Under the pieces are notes generated by a model. The model ran no database searches. It was not told the origin of the DNA and saw only the letters and a list, made by a program, of their open reading frames with translations. A program made the translations under genes and the position numbers. From Aphis gossypii (taxonomy: Eukaryota > Arthropoda > Insecta > Hemiptera > Aphididae): 64,000 nucleotides of DNA. Within the stretch, counting starts at the first letter, position 1. Each line of letters opens with the position of its first letter. Positions 63,854-64,000 of the stretch are shown piece by piece. Location of the stretch: contig NC_065532.1 of NCBI RefSeq assembly GCF_020184175.1, positions 10,106,001 to 10,170,000 on the forward strand, read 5' to 3'.

Positions 63854-64000
63854 GTTTGTAAAATTACAAAACAATTAGTATTATTGTTTGGCTATTTTGA
63901 CTGTAGAAGGCATTTGTGATTTATTTAATAGATTTAAATATTATTTCCTTTTGGTTTTGCCTTGATTTAATTTAAAAAAATAATTGTAGTTCAGTCAAAA

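Noticed and set aside
1..64000. CRISPR arrays, operons, ribosome binding sites, prophage
   Set aside because: Spliced genes and AT-rich intergenic DNA show a eukaryotic nuclear sequence; no regularly spaced repeats were seen.

Overview
This is a eukaryotic nuclear window, very AT-rich (I estimate roughly three quarters A+T by eye) with intron-dense genes and long gene-poor stretches. The base composition, the many short GGTACCTAC-type and TATTATAT-type strings, the 60-100 nt introns and the protein similarities together suggest a hemipteran insect, most likely an aphid. That assignment is inference; no database search was run.

Five conserved protein-coding genes can be assembled exon by exon with consistent reading-frame phase. 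(1) 22,585-16,200 (-): a 985-aa chromodomain protein, best matched to Chromator/Chriz, 16 coding exons, transcribed from a CpG-rich promoter near 23.4-24.3 kb. (2) 30,502-26,054 (-): dynactin subunit 2 (dynamitin, p50), 8 coding exons, 402 aa. (3) 33,378-35,909 (+): COP9 signalosome subunit 6, 3 coding exons, 319 aa. (4) 42,267-36,998 (-): Fe65/APBB-family adaptor (WW + PTB + PTB), 13 coding exons, 707 aa, with a probable 5' non-coding exon near 44.36-44.55 kb. CSN6 and Fe65 converge tail to tail. (5) 62,667 onward (+): syndapin/PACSIN, of which the first 300 codons of the F-BAR region lie in the window. Its GC-rich promoter and a probable non-coding first exon lie near 55.7-56.35 kb, giving a ~6.3 kb first intron.

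Between these genes: 1-16 kb is essentially gene-empty on my reading (Chromator 3' UTR at its right edge); 45-55 kb is also gene-empty. Both contain microsatellites and eroded transposon ends. Several non-autonomous DNA elements can be delimited from terminal inverted repeats and target-site duplications, notably a hAT-type element with a perfect 8-bp duplication at 28,137-28,315, one at 20,956-21,156, and a long-armed foldback element at 32,472-32,626.

The most interesting unexplained signals are: (a) an extra 49-codon open exon behind the Fe65 stop codon, in phase with the upstream exons by three different routes (UGA readthrough, skipping of the last exon, or an alternative donor); (b) a possible alternative terminal exon in intron 10 of Chromator; (c) a candidate two-exon 39-aa micropeptide gene sharing a bidirectional promoter with Chromator, next to a perfect 16-bp palindromic E-box; and (d) an Arg in place of the second signature Trp of the Fe65 WW domain. 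No tRNA, rRNA, CRISPR or prokaryote-type element was seen.
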